A stretch of DNA of 64,000 nt from Saprospiraceae bacterium (GCA_019638455.1 JAHBTU010000005.1:1-64000); one strand, 5' to 3'; numbered from the stretch's first letter, positions 34,735 through 43,692 are shown. Made by a program: numbers and translations. The notes: generated by a model from the sequence alone, not told the origin.

Positions 34735-35403
34735 TCACTGAAGCGGCACGCACGCCCATTCGGACTTTCTCGTGAGCGAGCGCACGGTGAAGTTGAAAAT
34801 GCAACGCTGGCCATAGCCCACCCGGAGGCCGTCTTTGAGCCATTCTTCTTTTTCCGGGCAATCAGGCTTTCTCGTCACATCGCCTTCCTCTGCTGGCATG
34901 AGGAAGTAGATTTTTTCGGCATTGACCACTTCCGGGTCGCCGTAGTAGCGCGTGTTGTATATCTGGGTCATGTTGTCCACGTCATACACAAACAGCTCGC
35001 GCCCGTCGGGGCCTGTGCCTGCGTCCACGAAGAGTTTGTTCTTGCACACGCCTTTGAAAGCACCAGCATCTGGCATGGGAATCACGAAATTGGGGCGGTC
35101 CGCATCGCGCAACACGGTGATTTGTTCGCCGGGGGTTTTGGGGTCGCGAGTGATTTTTACGATATAGTGCTGGTAAATGAACTCTTCGGAGTTGGCAGTC
35201 AATGGCGACCAAGTTGCTTTTTCACAGCCCTTGAATCCTGCCAGCGTATCCAGCTTGCCCATCGGGAGTGGCTGCTCGGGTTCGGTGTTGAGGGGGGTGC
35301 TATCGGAGACGATCGTTTGCCCTTCGGGCAACGGAGTGTTTTTGCAGAAGGAGAACGCGAGCAGAAGCGCGGTTCCGGTGGCGAGCAAAAAGAGATTTTT
35401 CAT
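34735..35403 (-). CDS. Lipoprotein of unknown function
   Basis: A 222-residue protein with a lipoprotein signal (ALLLAFSFC, cysteine at residue 20), so it should be anchored on the outer side of the inner or in the outer membrane. The mature part has six or more cysteines in beta-rich sequence and no motif I recognise. It converges with the SDR gene, 17 bp apart. Confidence 0.7.
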   Translation of the reverse strand: MKNLFLLATGTALLLAFSFCKNTPLPEGQTIVSDSTPLNTEPEQPLPMGKLDTLAGFKGCEKATWSPLTANSEEFIYQHYIVKITRDPKTPGEQITVLRDADRPNFVIPMPDAGAFKGVCKNKLFVDAGTGPDGRELFVYDVDNMTQIYNTRYYGDPEVVNAEKIYFLMPAEEGDVTRKPDCPEKEEWLKDGLRVGYGQRCIFNFTVRSLTRKSEWACVPLQ

Positions 35404-35484
35404 GTAAAAAAATGCTTGAGGGATGATGAATACTTGCTTTGCGGCCGCAAAAATCCTGAATTCAGCCGTGATAAAATAGCAAAT

Positions 35485-36642
35485 TCAGTTTTTTACCGAC
35501 AAGCCGTTTTCTCCAGCCCACATTTTCAGGTCGCGTTGCTGAATGGCTGTTGCCATCAAGTCGGGAAAAAGCGAGGGGGTGCAGGCAAAGGCAGGGATGT
35601 CCAACGTGCCCAATGTGGCGGCATTGTCGTGGTCGTAAGCGGGAGCGCCCTCATCGCTGAGCGCGAGTAGCGCCACGAAAGTGACACCCGCTCGGCGCAG
35701 CGCGGCTGCTTTTTTGAAAAACGCCGCTGTGTCGCCTCCCTCGAACAAATCGCTGATGAGCACCAGGATAGTGTCTTGGGGCGTGTGGATAAGTGTTTCG
35801 GCATAGTCGAGCGCCTTGGCGATGTCGGTGCCGCCGCCGAGCTGTGTGCCAAAGAGCAGTTCGACCGGGTCGTGTTGGTGTTCCGTCAAATCCACCACGG
35901 CGGTGTCGAAAGCCACCACGTTGGTCTGTACCGAACGGATGGAGGCCAGCACCGAACCCAGTATGCCTGCGTGGACGACAGAGCCAGCCATGGAGCCACT
36001 TTGGTCGAGCAAGAGGACGACGTGGCGCAGCGCATGGCCTTTGCGCCCGTAGCCGATGAGTCGTTCGGGGATGATGGTTTGGAGGTCGGGTTGATAGTTC
36101 TTCAGGTTTTGATAAATCGTGCGGCGCCAGTCAATCTCATTGGTGCGAGGGCGGCGGTTGCGGGCGCTGCGGTGGAGGGCGCTTTGCACGGCTTCGCGCA
36201 GGGGGGAGCGCAATTTTTTTTCCAAATCCTCCACCACTTTTTTCACCACAAGGCGGGCCGTTTCGCGGGTTTTGTCGGGCAGGGCTTTGTTGAGCGACAG
36301 CAAGGCACCCACGAGGTGCACGTCTGGCTCCACGCTGGCGAGCAGTTCGGGTTCGAGCAGGAGTTGGAGGAGGCCGAGTCGCTCAAGCGCGTCGCGCTGC
36401 ATCACTTGTACCACGGGTGTGGGGAAATAGCGCCGGATGTCGCCCAGCCAACGATTCACGTTCGGGGAGGAGGCGCCGAGTCCTCCCTGACGTTTTGCGT
36501 CGTAGAGTGCTTCCAGCACTTTGTCCATGCCCTGTTGCTCGGCGGTCAGGCTGACCGTTTGTTCGGCATCGGCTTTTTGTCCGAGTATGAGCCGCCATTT
36601 TTCGAGCGGTGTGAGTAGGGGCGTGGTTGTGTTTTTTTCCAT
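35485..36642 (-). CDS. VWA-domain protein, CoxE/MoxR-associated type
   Basis: A 385-residue protein with an N-terminal helical region (1-200) and a von Willebrand A domain from about 205. The MIDAS metal site is intact: D213-x-S-x-S in LLLDQSGSMAG, then GGGTDIAKAL (Thr) and LISDLFEGG (Asp). Proteins of this shape are usually encoded beside a MoxR AAA+ ATPase and SWIM or DUF5682 proteins; here none of these neighbours is present. Confidence 0.82.
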   Translation of the reverse strand: MEKNTTTPLLTPLEKWRLILGQKADAEQTVSLTAEQQGMDKVLEALYDAKRQGGLGASSPNVNRWLGDIRRYFPTPVVQVMQRDALERLGLLQLLLEPELLASVEPDVHLVGALLSLNKALPDKTRETARLVVKKVVEDLEKKLRSPLREAVQSALHRSARNRRPRTNEIDWRRTIYQNLKNYQPDLQTIIPERLIGYGRKGHALRHVVLLLDQSGSMAGSVVHAGILGSVLASIRSVQTNVVAFDTAVVDLTEHQHDPVELLFGTQLGGGTDIAKALDYAETLIHTPQDTILVLISDLFEGGDTAAFFKKAAALRRAGVTFVALLALSDEGAPAYDHDNAATLGTLDIPAFACTPSLFPDLMATAIQQRDLKMWAGENGLSVKN

Positions 36643-36713
36643 GGCAAGTTTCGTGAGCAGCAGGCGGTTGTTTCAAAATGATATTTTGATGCGTCGGCGG
36701 ATTTTGATTTTTT
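36643..36713. other. Intergenic stretch, nothing recognised
   Basis: Short stretch between the VWA gene and the palindromic element. Confidence 0.3.
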
Positions 36714-36866
36714 GTAAAAACTTAGGCGGGACAGCGGACATTGAGTTTTGACAAGATTTACAGGATAGATGAGGTGGCTTTGCCGCCAAAAATCCTGTAA
36801 ATCCTGTCAAAAACATATAAGCCTGTCAACCGATTCTTCTGCGTTTGGGGCTGACTAAGTTTTTGC
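36714..36866. repeat. Palindromic element, enlarged form
   Basis: Ends GTAAAAACTTAG and CTAAGTTTTTGC form a near-perfect inverted repeat. The right part, CCTGTCAACC to CTGACTAAG, is the reverse complement of bases in the 62-bp element at 53901-53962. About 95 extra bases lie inside, containing a second dyad: GACAAGATTTACAGGAT and ATCCTGTAAATCCTGTC. Confidence 0.75.
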
Positions 36867-36981
36867 GATTTTTTTATTGAAAAAAACTTTTTGAAAAAAT
36901 ATTCGCTGTGTTGTTGTGCGAACAAGCGGGTGTTTCGACACCTGATTTTAAAAACATCTTTCACACAGAACGTTTTTGCCA
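36867..36981. other. AT-rich leader of the DoxX-like gene
   Basis: AT-rich; no clear promoter or gene. Confidence 0.3.
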
Positions 36982-37368
36982 ATGAATGCATTTTTATCAC
37001 TTGGCCGCTGGCTTTTTCCCGTTCCCTTTGCCGTGTTTGGGCTGATTCATCTTCTCAACGTACAGGCCATGGCAGACTATGTGGTGCCTGCCTATATGCC
37101 CTCGAAAATAGTGTGGGTATATCTGTCAAGTCTTGGTCTTATCGCGGCAGCTGTGAGTATGTACTTGGGCAAGTACGACAAATTGGCCGCCACGCTGTTG
37201 GCTGTTTTTCTGCTGTTTGTGATTCTGATGGTGCACCTGCCGGGCGCCATGTCGGGGGGAGAGGGCGCACAAACCTCTGTCTCCATGGTGCTCAGGGATT
37301 TGGGCATGATGGCGGGCGCGATGATATATGCGTTGCACCTTGCCAAAGACCGCTCGGTGGTGGGGTAA
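36982..37368 (+). CDS. DoxX-like membrane protein
   Basis: A 128-residue inner-membrane protein with four hydrophobic segments; FPVPFAVFGLIHLLN opens the first. It resembles the DoxX/DoxX-like family loosely, and another DoxX protein is at 48721. Function unknown. The frame opens with a TTG two codons earlier; the ATG is preferred. It converges with rfbC. Confidence 0.7.
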   Translation: MNAFLSLGRWLFPVPFAVFGLIHLLNVQAMADYVVPAYMPSKIVWVYLSSLGLIAAAVSMYLGKYDKLAATLLAVFLLFVILMVHLPGAMSGGEGAQTSVSMVLRDLGMMAGAMIYALHLAKDRSVVG

Positions 37369-37455
37369 ACAACTGCTGCTGAACGAATGTATGGAACGCG
37401 GATGAAACGGCTTGGGTTGGCGCTCCCACCAACGTCTGTTTTATCCGCGTTTTTT

Positions 37456-38004
37456 TCACTTGCTTTGCCGATGCGCTCCAAAATAGGGCAAAGCCAAGTC
37501 TTTTTCGGCCACGATGACTTGCGACAGGTCTATGCCCCAATCAATTTCGAGCGAAGGGTCGTCGAAGCGGATGCCGCCTTCGTGTGCTTTTGAGTAAAAA
37601 TTGTCGCACTTGTAGAAAAACTCCGCCGTCTCGCTCAGCACCACATAGCCATGCGCCATCCCTCGCGGCACCAATAGTTGGCGCTTGTTTTCCGCGCTCA
37701 GGCGAATGCCATACCATTGTCCGAAGGTCGGGGCATCGTCCCTCAAATCCACTACCACATCGAGCACCTCGCCTTCGAGCACTCGCACTAATTTGGCTTG
37801 TGCCATCTCGCCTACTTGATAGTGCAATCCTCGCAAAACGCCTCGCGTGGAGCGGGCTTGGTTGTCCTGCACGAACTGCATGAGCACACCCGCTTCTTCC
37901 CAAGTGCGTTGGTTGTAGCTTTCAAAAAAATAGCCTCGCTCGTCGGGGAAAATGCGCGGCTCGAAAATGATGAGGCCGGGAAAAGGTGTTTTTACGAAAG
38001 GCAT
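37456..38004 (-). CDS. rfbC: dTDP-4-dehydrorhamnose 3,5-epimerase
   Basis: A 182-residue cupin epimerase in dTDP-rhamnose synthesis. Signature residues: FFESYNQRTWEEAG, VLRGLHYQ with the catalytic histidine, DVVVDLRDDAPTFGQW and VPRGMAHGY. It acts in the cytoplasm on dTDP-4-keto-6-deoxyglucose. The other rhamnose genes (rfbA, rfbB, rfbD) are not in the window. The start is the internal ATG; the upstream frame is in a low-complexity stretch. Confidence 0.95.
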   Translation of the reverse strand: MPFVKTPFPGLIIFEPRIFPDERGYFFESYNQRTWEEAGVLMQFVQDNQARSTRGVLRGLHYQVGEMAQAKLVRVLEGEVLDVVVDLRDDAPTFGQWYGIRLSAENKRQLLVPRGMAHGYVVLSETAEFFYKCDNFYSKAHEGGIRFDDPSLEIDWGIDLSQVIVAEKDLALPYFGAHRQSK

Positions 38005-38127
38005 TTGATTGGTTCGATTAAGACGATTGATTCGATTTTTGCCGATTGCCTGCTCGGCCATGTGCAGCGGCCTGAGTTCGGTTGCGTGCCGATTGTTATT
38101 CAGCTTGTCTGACGATAAGGCACATTT

Positions 38128-38997
38128 TCACGCTCTCGTCACCTTGCTTTCCGTCATTCCCAATGCGCGTTCGCGGCGACGCTGCACGCCCGCTGTCACC
38201 AGAATGCTGATTTCATAGAGTAGATAGAGGGGAATGCCCACCAGCGTTTGCGACACCACATCGGGTGGTGTGATGATGGCCGCAATGATGAGTATGGCCA
38301 CGATGGCATAGCGCCGGAAGCTGCGCAAAAACGCGGGGCCGACCAGCCCAATCTTTGCCAAAAAATAAGCCACGATGGGCATTTCAAAAATCAGCCCCGT
38401 GGGTAGTGTGAACATCGTCATGTAGGTGACATACGAGTCGAGCGTGGGCGACATGACTACGCCATCGAGCGTGTAGCCTGCCAGAAAGTTGATGGAAAAG
38501 GGCGCTATCACATAGTAGCCGAACAACACCCCTAAAAGAAAGAGCAGTGAGCAGATGGCTACCACACCGCGCACGGCCCGGCGCTCTTCGTCGAGCAGCC
38601 CGGGGCTGACGAATTTCCAGAATTCCCAGAAGATGAAGGGGAAGGCACCGATGAATCCCAGCCAGAACGACACATAGAGGTGCTGCATCAGCACTTCGCC
38701 CAACTGTCGGGGCAATATCTCGAACTCTACCGGCTTGAAGCACATCTTGTCGCCCAGCCCCACCGCGTGAGAGAGCGAACACATAGCCTTGTAGGTGGGG
38801 AAATCGGCGTGGCGGGGGCCAAAAATCAGGGTGTTGAACACCAAATCCTTGTTCATGAAAGCCAACACTCCTACCACGGCGATGGCCAACACGGAGCGCA
38901 AGATGTGTTTGCGCAGCTCGGTGATGTGCTCAAAGAAGGACATTTCGCCTCGTTCTTTTTGCAGGCGCTCAGTTTCGTGTTGCTGGTCGAGTGGCAT
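38128..38997 (-). CDS. tatC: Sec-independent translocase protein TatC
   Basis: A 289-residue six-helix inner-membrane receptor of the twin-arginine translocase. The N-terminus MSFFEHITELRKHILRS is the cytoplasmic signal-binding site, and the FPFIFWEFWKFVSPGLLDEERR loop follows. A 20-30 residue insertion after the first helix (FGPRHADFPTYKAMCSL) is seen in Bacteroidota. TatA/TatB genes are not in the window. Confidence 0.95.
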   Translation of the reverse strand: MPLDQQHETERLQKERGEMSFFEHITELRKHILRSVLAIAVVGVLAFMNKDLVFNTLIFGPRHADFPTYKAMCSLSHAVGLGDKMCFKPVEFEILPRQLGEVLMQHLYVSFWLGFIGAFPFIFWEFWKFVSPGLLDEERRAVRGVVAICSLLFLLGVLFGYYVIAPFSINFLAGYTLDGVVMSPTLDSYVTYMTMFTLPTGLIFEMPIVAYFLAKIGLVGPAFLRSFRRYAIVAILIIAAIITPPDVVSQTLVGIPLYLLYEISILVTAGVQRRRERALGMTESKVTRA

Positions 38998-39046
38998 GGT
39001 GGATGTTGTGTTGAAAAGCGGTCGTCACGGCGTTCAATTGGGCGGG

Positions 39047-39054
39047 CAAAGGTA
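39047..39054 (-). promoter_or_regulatory. Promoter -7 box for tatC
   Basis: The minus strand reads TACCTTTG, a full match, about 50 bp upstream of the tatC start. Confidence 0.45.
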
Positions 39055-39233
39055 AAGTTGAGCAGAATAATTCGGCGGCCTAAACGCTGTGTTTGGCCGG
39101 GAGTTTTGCTTGTGCGCAAAGATTTAACACAATGAGCGCCATGTAGTCGCGTTTATTCGCCATTTTTGCGGCGTTTTTACCCCCTACTTTTAACAATACT
39201 CGTTTTTTTTCACAAAATCCGGTTATACAATCA

Positions 39234-39956
39234 ATGAGAAGTCTCCTGCCTTTGCTCTTTGCGCTGCTGTTTTTGAACACGCTGCGCGCTCAACAAGATG
39301 GTAGCTATTTCGAGATGGGTTTTTTGTTGGGACTGACCAACTATTCGGGTGATTTGGCGGAAAAAGCCATTGAGCTTAAAGAAACCCAGCCCGGCTACGG
39401 GCTTTATTTTCGCTATCACTTCACGAGGTATTTTTCCGTCAAGGCACACGCCTATTCAGGCTCGATTTCGGGCGACGATGCCAACTCTTCTGTACTAAAT
39501 TATCGCAAGCTGCGCTTTTCCACTTCTCTCATTGAGATAGGTGCGGTGGGAGAATGGAAAATACTTGGCAGAGAGCGATACACGAAGACCGGGATTCACA
39601 ATTTTTTCATCACTCCATATCTGTTTGGCGGGATTGGCTACACTTTTACCGATGCCAAAGCAGAATTTTACGGCACGCCCGCCGAAGGAGAGTTGTACTT
39701 GAAAACATTCCCGCCGGAGGAGGGGCTGCGCAAGAATTTTCTCTTGGCGCCGGTGGGTGTCGGGGTGCAGGCCGATGTGCTCGAACGCCTCGTGCTGGGT
39801 GCAGAAATTGGCTTCCGCCCTGTTTTTTCTGACGACTTGGATGGTATTCGCATCAACGGCAACCCCAACAAGGGCGACTGGTACTATTTCACGGGCATTA
39901 CTTTTTCGTTCATCCTGAGCGACCCTGAAAAAAAGCGGCACAAGCGCAGTTTTTAA
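39234..39956 (+). CDS. DUF6089-like outer-membrane protein
   Basis: A 240-residue protein with a signal peptide (residues 1-20, ending LRAQ) and alternating beta-strand residues throughout, including LGLTNYSGDLAE, GYGLYFRYHFTRYFSVK and TPYLFGGIGYTFTDAK, a small outer-membrane barrel of the DUF6089 type. Role unknown; a surface or assembly function is likely. Confidence 0.82.
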   Translation: MRSLLPLLFALLFLNTLRAQQDGSYFEMGFLLGLTNYSGDLAEKAIELKETQPGYGLYFRYHFTRYFSVKAHAYSGSISGDDANSSVLNYRKLRFSTSLIEIGAVGEWKILGRERYTKTGIHNFFITPYLFGGIGYTFTDAKAEFYGTPAEGELYLKTFPPEEGLRKNFLLAPVGVGVQADVLERLVLGAEIGFRPVFSDDLDGIRINGNPNKGDWYYFTGITFSFILSDPEKKRHKRSF

Positions 39957-39973
39957 TGATTTGTTTGCTGCTT

Positions 39974-40038
39974 CGGCCTTTCAACTTTTGGCGCTTGCAT
40001 ACCTTTGGCCGCCTCTGTTGAAAGGCCGAGTTTTTTTT
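39974..40038 (+). terminator. Hairpin with T8 just before the symporter start, enclosing a -7 box
   Basis: Perfect 12-bp arms (39974-39985 and 40017-40028) with a 31-nt loop are followed by AG and T8 (40031-40038). The loop contains TACCTTTG (40000-40007), a promoter -7 match. The symporter ATG is at 40043, only 4 bp past the T-run. It ends the upstream gene, and may also start or attenuate the downstream one. Confidence 0.65.
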
Positions 40039-40042
40039 CTCC

Positions 40043-41509
40043 ATGCAAAACGAATTGCTGCTTGGGTTCATCGTGCTGTATATGCTCGGCACTTTGGCCA
40101 TTGGCTGGTGGGCCTCACGGCGGGTAAAAACGACCGCCGACTTTGTGGTGGCTGGCAAGCGCCTGCCCCTTTTCATGGCTTCATGTGCCCTTTTTGCCAC
40201 ATGGTTTGGCTCCGAGACTGTGATGGGCGCGTCTTCTGAATTTGCGCAGCACGGTTTGCTGGGTGTCATCGAAGACCCTTTTGGCGCGGCCTTGTGTTTG
40301 TTGCTCGCCGGGTTGTTGATTGCCCGCCCGCTTTACAAACTCAATCTGTTCACGTTCAGCGATTTTTTTCGATTGCGCTTCAACAAAGCCGCGGAAGTAA
40401 CCTCGGCGTTTTTCATGGTGCCGTCGTATTTTAGTTGGATTGCGGCGCAGATTGTGGCGCTGTCCATCATTCTTCAGGCTGTTTTCGGCTTGGAGCGGGC
40501 TTTCGGTGTCTTGATTTGCACCTCGCTTGTTTTGATTTACACTTATATCGGCGGGATGTGGTCGGTGACGATTACGGATTTCGTGCAGACCATTGCCATC
40601 ATCATCGGGCTGGTGGCCTTGACGGTTGATTTGGTGTTGCAAGTGGGTGGTTTTGAGCAGATGGCCGCGGTGGCGCCCGAGGGTTTTCTCCAGTTTTTTC
40701 CAGACCCGAAGGCGACCGACATCATCGCATGGTTTGCGGCTTGGATGACGATTGGCTTGGGCAGCATCCCGCAGCAGGATGTGTTCCAACGAGTGATGGC
40801 TGCCAAAAATGAGCGCACCGCCGTGTGGTCTTGCTATGCTTCGTCGGTGATGTACCTCACGATCGCGTTCTTGCCATTGATTATTTGCTACTGTGGTCGG
40901 ATGCTTTACCCACACCTGCTGGAGGACGATGCGCAGATGATGTTGCCCACGATGGTGTTGCAACACAGCGGCTTGGGAATGCAAATTTTGTTTTTCGGGG
41001 CGCTTTTGTCGGCGATTCTCAGCACTTGCAGCGGGGCGATGCTTGCCCCGGCAACGGTGGTGGGCGAAAATCTGGTGCGCCCGCTCTACAAAGACGTCAC
41101 CGACGCGCAGCTGCTCCGCATCATGCGCTTGTCGGTGGTTGGGGTAGCTATCGTGACGGGGAGCATGGCCTTGATGCGCAGCAACATCTACGAGTTGGTG
41201 GGCGAATCGTCGGCGTTGAGTTTGGTGTCGCTGTTCACGCCGCTCATCGCTGGCCTGTATTGGAGAGGGGCCTCGGCCACGGGGGCCATTTTGTCCATGA
41301 TAGCGGGCATGGCGGTGTGGCTGCTCACTGTTTTTATCTTGCCGGAAGAACCAACTGACGAACAGAGTGTTTGGTGGCACATCCCCCCGATGCTCTATGG
41401 TTTTGCGGCGAGCATTGTGGGCATGGTGGTCGGGAGTTGGTGGCGACCAGAACGGCGGGTGGATGCGATGGGCAGCATCACGGCGATGGCAGAACGAGTA
41501 AATCAATAG
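40043..41509 (+). CDS. Sodium:solute symporter (SSS family)
   Basis: A 488-residue inner-membrane protein with about 13 hydrophobic segments. The opening LLGFIVLYMLGTLAIGWWASRR, the segment FATWFGSETVMGASSEF and the STCSGAMLAPATVVGENL helix are characteristic of the SSS family (proline, pantothenate, sugar symporters). Substrate not determinable. A membrane protein gene follows 51 bp on. Confidence 0.92.
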   Translation: MQNELLLGFIVLYMLGTLAIGWWASRRVKTTADFVVAGKRLPLFMASCALFATWFGSETVMGASSEFAQHGLLGVIEDPFGAALCLLLAGLLIARPLYKLNLFTFSDFFRLRFNKAAEVTSAFFMVPSYFSWIAAQIVALSIILQAVFGLERAFGVLICTSLVLIYTYIGGMWSVTITDFVQTIAIIIGLVALTVDLVLQVGGFEQMAAVAPEGFLQFFPDPKATDIIAWFAAWMTIGLGSIPQQDVFQRVMAAKNERTAVWSCYASSVMYLTIAFLPLIICYCGRMLYPHLLEDDAQMMLPTMVLQHSGLGMQILFFGALLSAILSTCSGAMLAPATVVGENLVRPLYKDVTDAQLLRIMRLSVVGVAIVTGSMALMRSNIYELVGESSALSLVSLFTPLIAGLYWRGASATGAILSMIAGMAVWLLTVFILPEEPTDEQSVWWHIPPMLYGFAASIVGMVVGSWWRPERRVDAMGSITAMAERVNQ

Positions 41510-41560
41510 CCCATGTCCCCGTTTTTCAGCCTCGGGGGAGCATGGGACAATCAAATAATC

Positions 41561-42031
41561 ATGGACAAACGCCGAACACTGATATTGCAATTGGAAGTCG
41601 TCTGGTGGGTAGCCACCCTTTTCGTCGCGTGGGCGGTGCTTTACCCCATCCGCAAGGCGATGCACGTGTGGCCTTTTGAGTGGTGGAATGTGGCTTTCGT
41701 CATCGTGTTGATTACGCTTTCGCGCTACATTTTTTTGTTGAAACACACGTTTTTGGCCCAAAAGCAAATGCTCAAAGTGGCGCTCATGCTGCTGATGGTG
41801 CCGCTCATATTTATCCTAATCAATGGGCTGCACTCGTTCATGAATTTTGTCGAGGAAAAAACCTGGGACCCGCTCACAGGGCATTTGCCACCTGACGACA
41901 AGCAGGCGATTGAGCATTATATTTGGGGAGAAATGCTTTTTTTTGGCGCGGGCAGCATCATTTCTGCACCCATATTCGCTGGTCGGCTGCTCCTTTCCAT
42001 CTGGCGCACCCACAATCGGGGCACGGTGTGA
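41561..42031 (+). CDS. Small membrane protein, unknown function
   Basis: A 156-residue protein with four hydrophobic segments (LEVVWWVATLFVAWAVLYP, then VAFVIVLITLSRYIFLL and two more) and a polar region between segments 3 and 4. No recognised family. It reads in the same direction as the symporter and is probably in its operon. Confidence 0.7.
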   Translation: MDKRRTLILQLEVVWWVATLFVAWAVLYPIRKAMHVWPFEWWNVAFVIVLITLSRYIFLLKHTFLAQKQMLKVALMLLMVPLIFILINGLHSFMNFVEEKTWDPLTGHLPPDDKQAIEHYIWGEMLFFGAGSIISAPIFAGRLLLSIWRTHNRGTV

Positions 42032-42049
42032 GGCAGGGGGATGAACAAT

Positions 42050-42082
42050 TTGATGCCGCATTGATGCCGCATTGATGCCGCA
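42050..42082. repeat. Three tandem copies of an 11-bp unit
   Basis: TTGATGCCGCA occurs three times in a row at 42050-42060, 42061-42071 and 42072-42082, with a fourth partial start. It lies between the membrane protein stop and paaA. Confidence 0.85.
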
Positions 42083-42205
42083 TTGGGCAGCCTGCTAAAA
42101 TTGACGATTTCTAAACTTGGCGCTCACGCACCGTTTGCCGCATCATATTCGGCAACGAATTGTTTACCTTTATCCCACGAAGCCCACCAAATTTTGAGTT
42201 TGTTT

Positions 42206-43189
42206 ATGGAAATAAAAGAAAAAATGCCTGCCACCACGCACTCGTTGGAGGAGCAGTTTCAGGCAAAAATTGACGCAGACATTCGCATCGAGCCGAAAGA
42301 TTGGATGCCCGATGCCTATCGCAAAACGCTCATTCGCCAGATTGGCCAGCATGCCCACTCCGAAATCGTGGGAATGCTTCCGGAGGGCAATTGGATAACG
42401 CGCGCCCCCTCGCTCAAGCGCAAAGCCATTCTGCTCGCCAAAGTGCAGGATGAGGCGGGTCACGGCCTCTATCTTTACGCCGCTGCCGAGACCTTAGGGG
42501 TCGGTCGAGACGAGATGATTCAAGAACTGCACAGTGGCAAAGCCAAATACTCCTCCATTTTCAATTACCCCACGATTACTTGGGCCGACATGGGTGCCAT
42601 AGGTTGGCTGGTGGACGGTGCGGCCATCTTGAATCAAATACCTATTTGCCGATGCTCTTATGGCCCTTATGCCCGTGCGATGGTGCGGATATGCAAAGAA
42701 GAAAGCTTTCACCAGCGCCAAGGCTTCGAAATCCTGCTCACGCTCGCCAACGGCTCGCCCGAACAACGCGCCATGGCCCAAGACGCCATCAATCGCTGGT
42801 ATTGGCCATCGGTAATGATGTTTGGCCCCTCCGACTCGGATTCGACACACAGCGAGCAAAGCATGCGCTGGAAAATCAAGCGCTTTAGCAACGACGAGTT
42901 GCGGCAGCGATTTGTGGACATGATTGCGGAGCAGGTGAAAGTGCTCGGACTAACCATCCCCGACCCTGATTTGAAATGGAATGAGGAGCGCGGTCACTAT
43001 GACTTTGGCCCGATTGACTGGGAAGAGTTCTGGAATGTGGTGAAAGGCAATGGCCCATGCAACAAGCAGCGCATTCAGACCCGCCGCAAGGCTTACGACG
43101 AGGGGGCTTGGGTGCGCGAGGCAGCGTTGGCCTATTCAGAGAAAAAACGTCGGCGCGAGGAAGCGCGGCTGACCACAAAAGCCGCGTGA
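42206..43189 (+). CDS. paaA: PaaA-like phenylacetyl-CoA epoxidase subunit, orphan
   Basis: A 327-residue ferritin-like diiron protein like PaaA, the catalytic subunit that epoxidises phenylacetyl-CoA. Ligand residues include E53 (HSEIVGML), E83 and H86 (KVQDEAGH), and E165/E166 with H169 (CKEESFHQ). The start is set at the internal ATG. The other Paa genes (BCDE, G, Z) are absent from the window and the gene has its own terminator, so whether it works in phenylacetate breakdown is uncertain. Confidence 0.9.
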   Translation: MEIKEKMPATTHSLEEQFQAKIDADIRIEPKDWMPDAYRKTLIRQIGQHAHSEIVGMLPEGNWITRAPSLKRKAILLAKVQDEAGHGLYLYAAAETLGVGRDEMIQELHSGKAKYSSIFNYPTITWADMGAIGWLVDGAAILNQIPICRCSYGPYARAMVRICKEESFHQRQGFEILLTLANGSPEQRAMAQDAINRWYWPSVMMFGPSDSDSTHSEQSMRWKIKRFSNDELRQRFVDMIAEQVKVLGLTIPDPDLKWNEERGHYDFGPIDWEEFWNVVKGNGPCNKQRIQTRRKAYDEGAWVREAALAYSEKKRRREEARLTTKAA

Positions 43190-43210
43190 CGGTTGGGCAG
43201 CTCGCAGTAT

Positions 43211-43248
43211 GAAATCGGCCATCTCGATTGTTCGAGATGGCCGATTTC
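43211..43248. terminator. Bidirectional hairpin between paaA and panD
   Basis: Perfect 17-bp stem (43211-43227 and 43232-43248) with a 4-nt loop, between two convergent genes. The A/T ends of the stem are weak T-runs. Confidence 0.75.
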
Positions 43249-43272
43249 CTTTGGAAGCAATGCAACAACCTT

Positions 43273-43632
43273 CTATCCCACGTTTTTCACCAATCGGTTG
43301 TGCTCATCGGGAAAGATGGCGATAGGGCTGAACTGTTTGGCTTCTTCCGGTGTCATCAGCGCGTAGGAAATGATTATCACAATGTCACCGACTTGCACGC
43401 GCCGGGCAGCGGCACCATTGAGGCAGATGACCCCGCTGCCGCGCTCCCCGCGGATAGTGTAGGTCTCGAAGCGCTCGCCGTTGTTGTTGTTCACGATTTG
43501 CACCTTTTCGCCTTCCATGATGTTGGCTGCCTCCATCAACTCCTCGTCAATGGTGATGCTGCCGATGTAGTTCAAGTCGGCTTGCGTGACCCGCACGCGG
43601 TGTATTTTGCTTTTGAAAACTTCTATGAACAT
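43273..43632 (-). CDS. panD: Aspartate 1-decarboxylase
   Basis: A 119-residue pyruvoyl enzyme making beta-alanine for pantothenate. The self-cleavage site is G24-S25 in NYIGSITID, and the C-terminal SYALMTPEEAK completes it. The length is normal for PanD. It has a promoter box at 43693. Other pan genes are not in the window. Confidence 0.97.
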   Translation of the reverse strand: MFIEVFKSKIHRVRVTQADLNYIGSITIDEELMEAANIMEGEKVQIVNNNNGERFETYTIRGERGSGVICLNGAAARRVQVGDIVIIISYALMTPEEAKQFSPIAIFPDEHNRLVKNVG

Positions 43633-43692
43633 GGTGTGTCCTTTTCAAAATTTTGGTTGGATAAAAACAACCAGAAGGTGCTTTTGGTTGGG

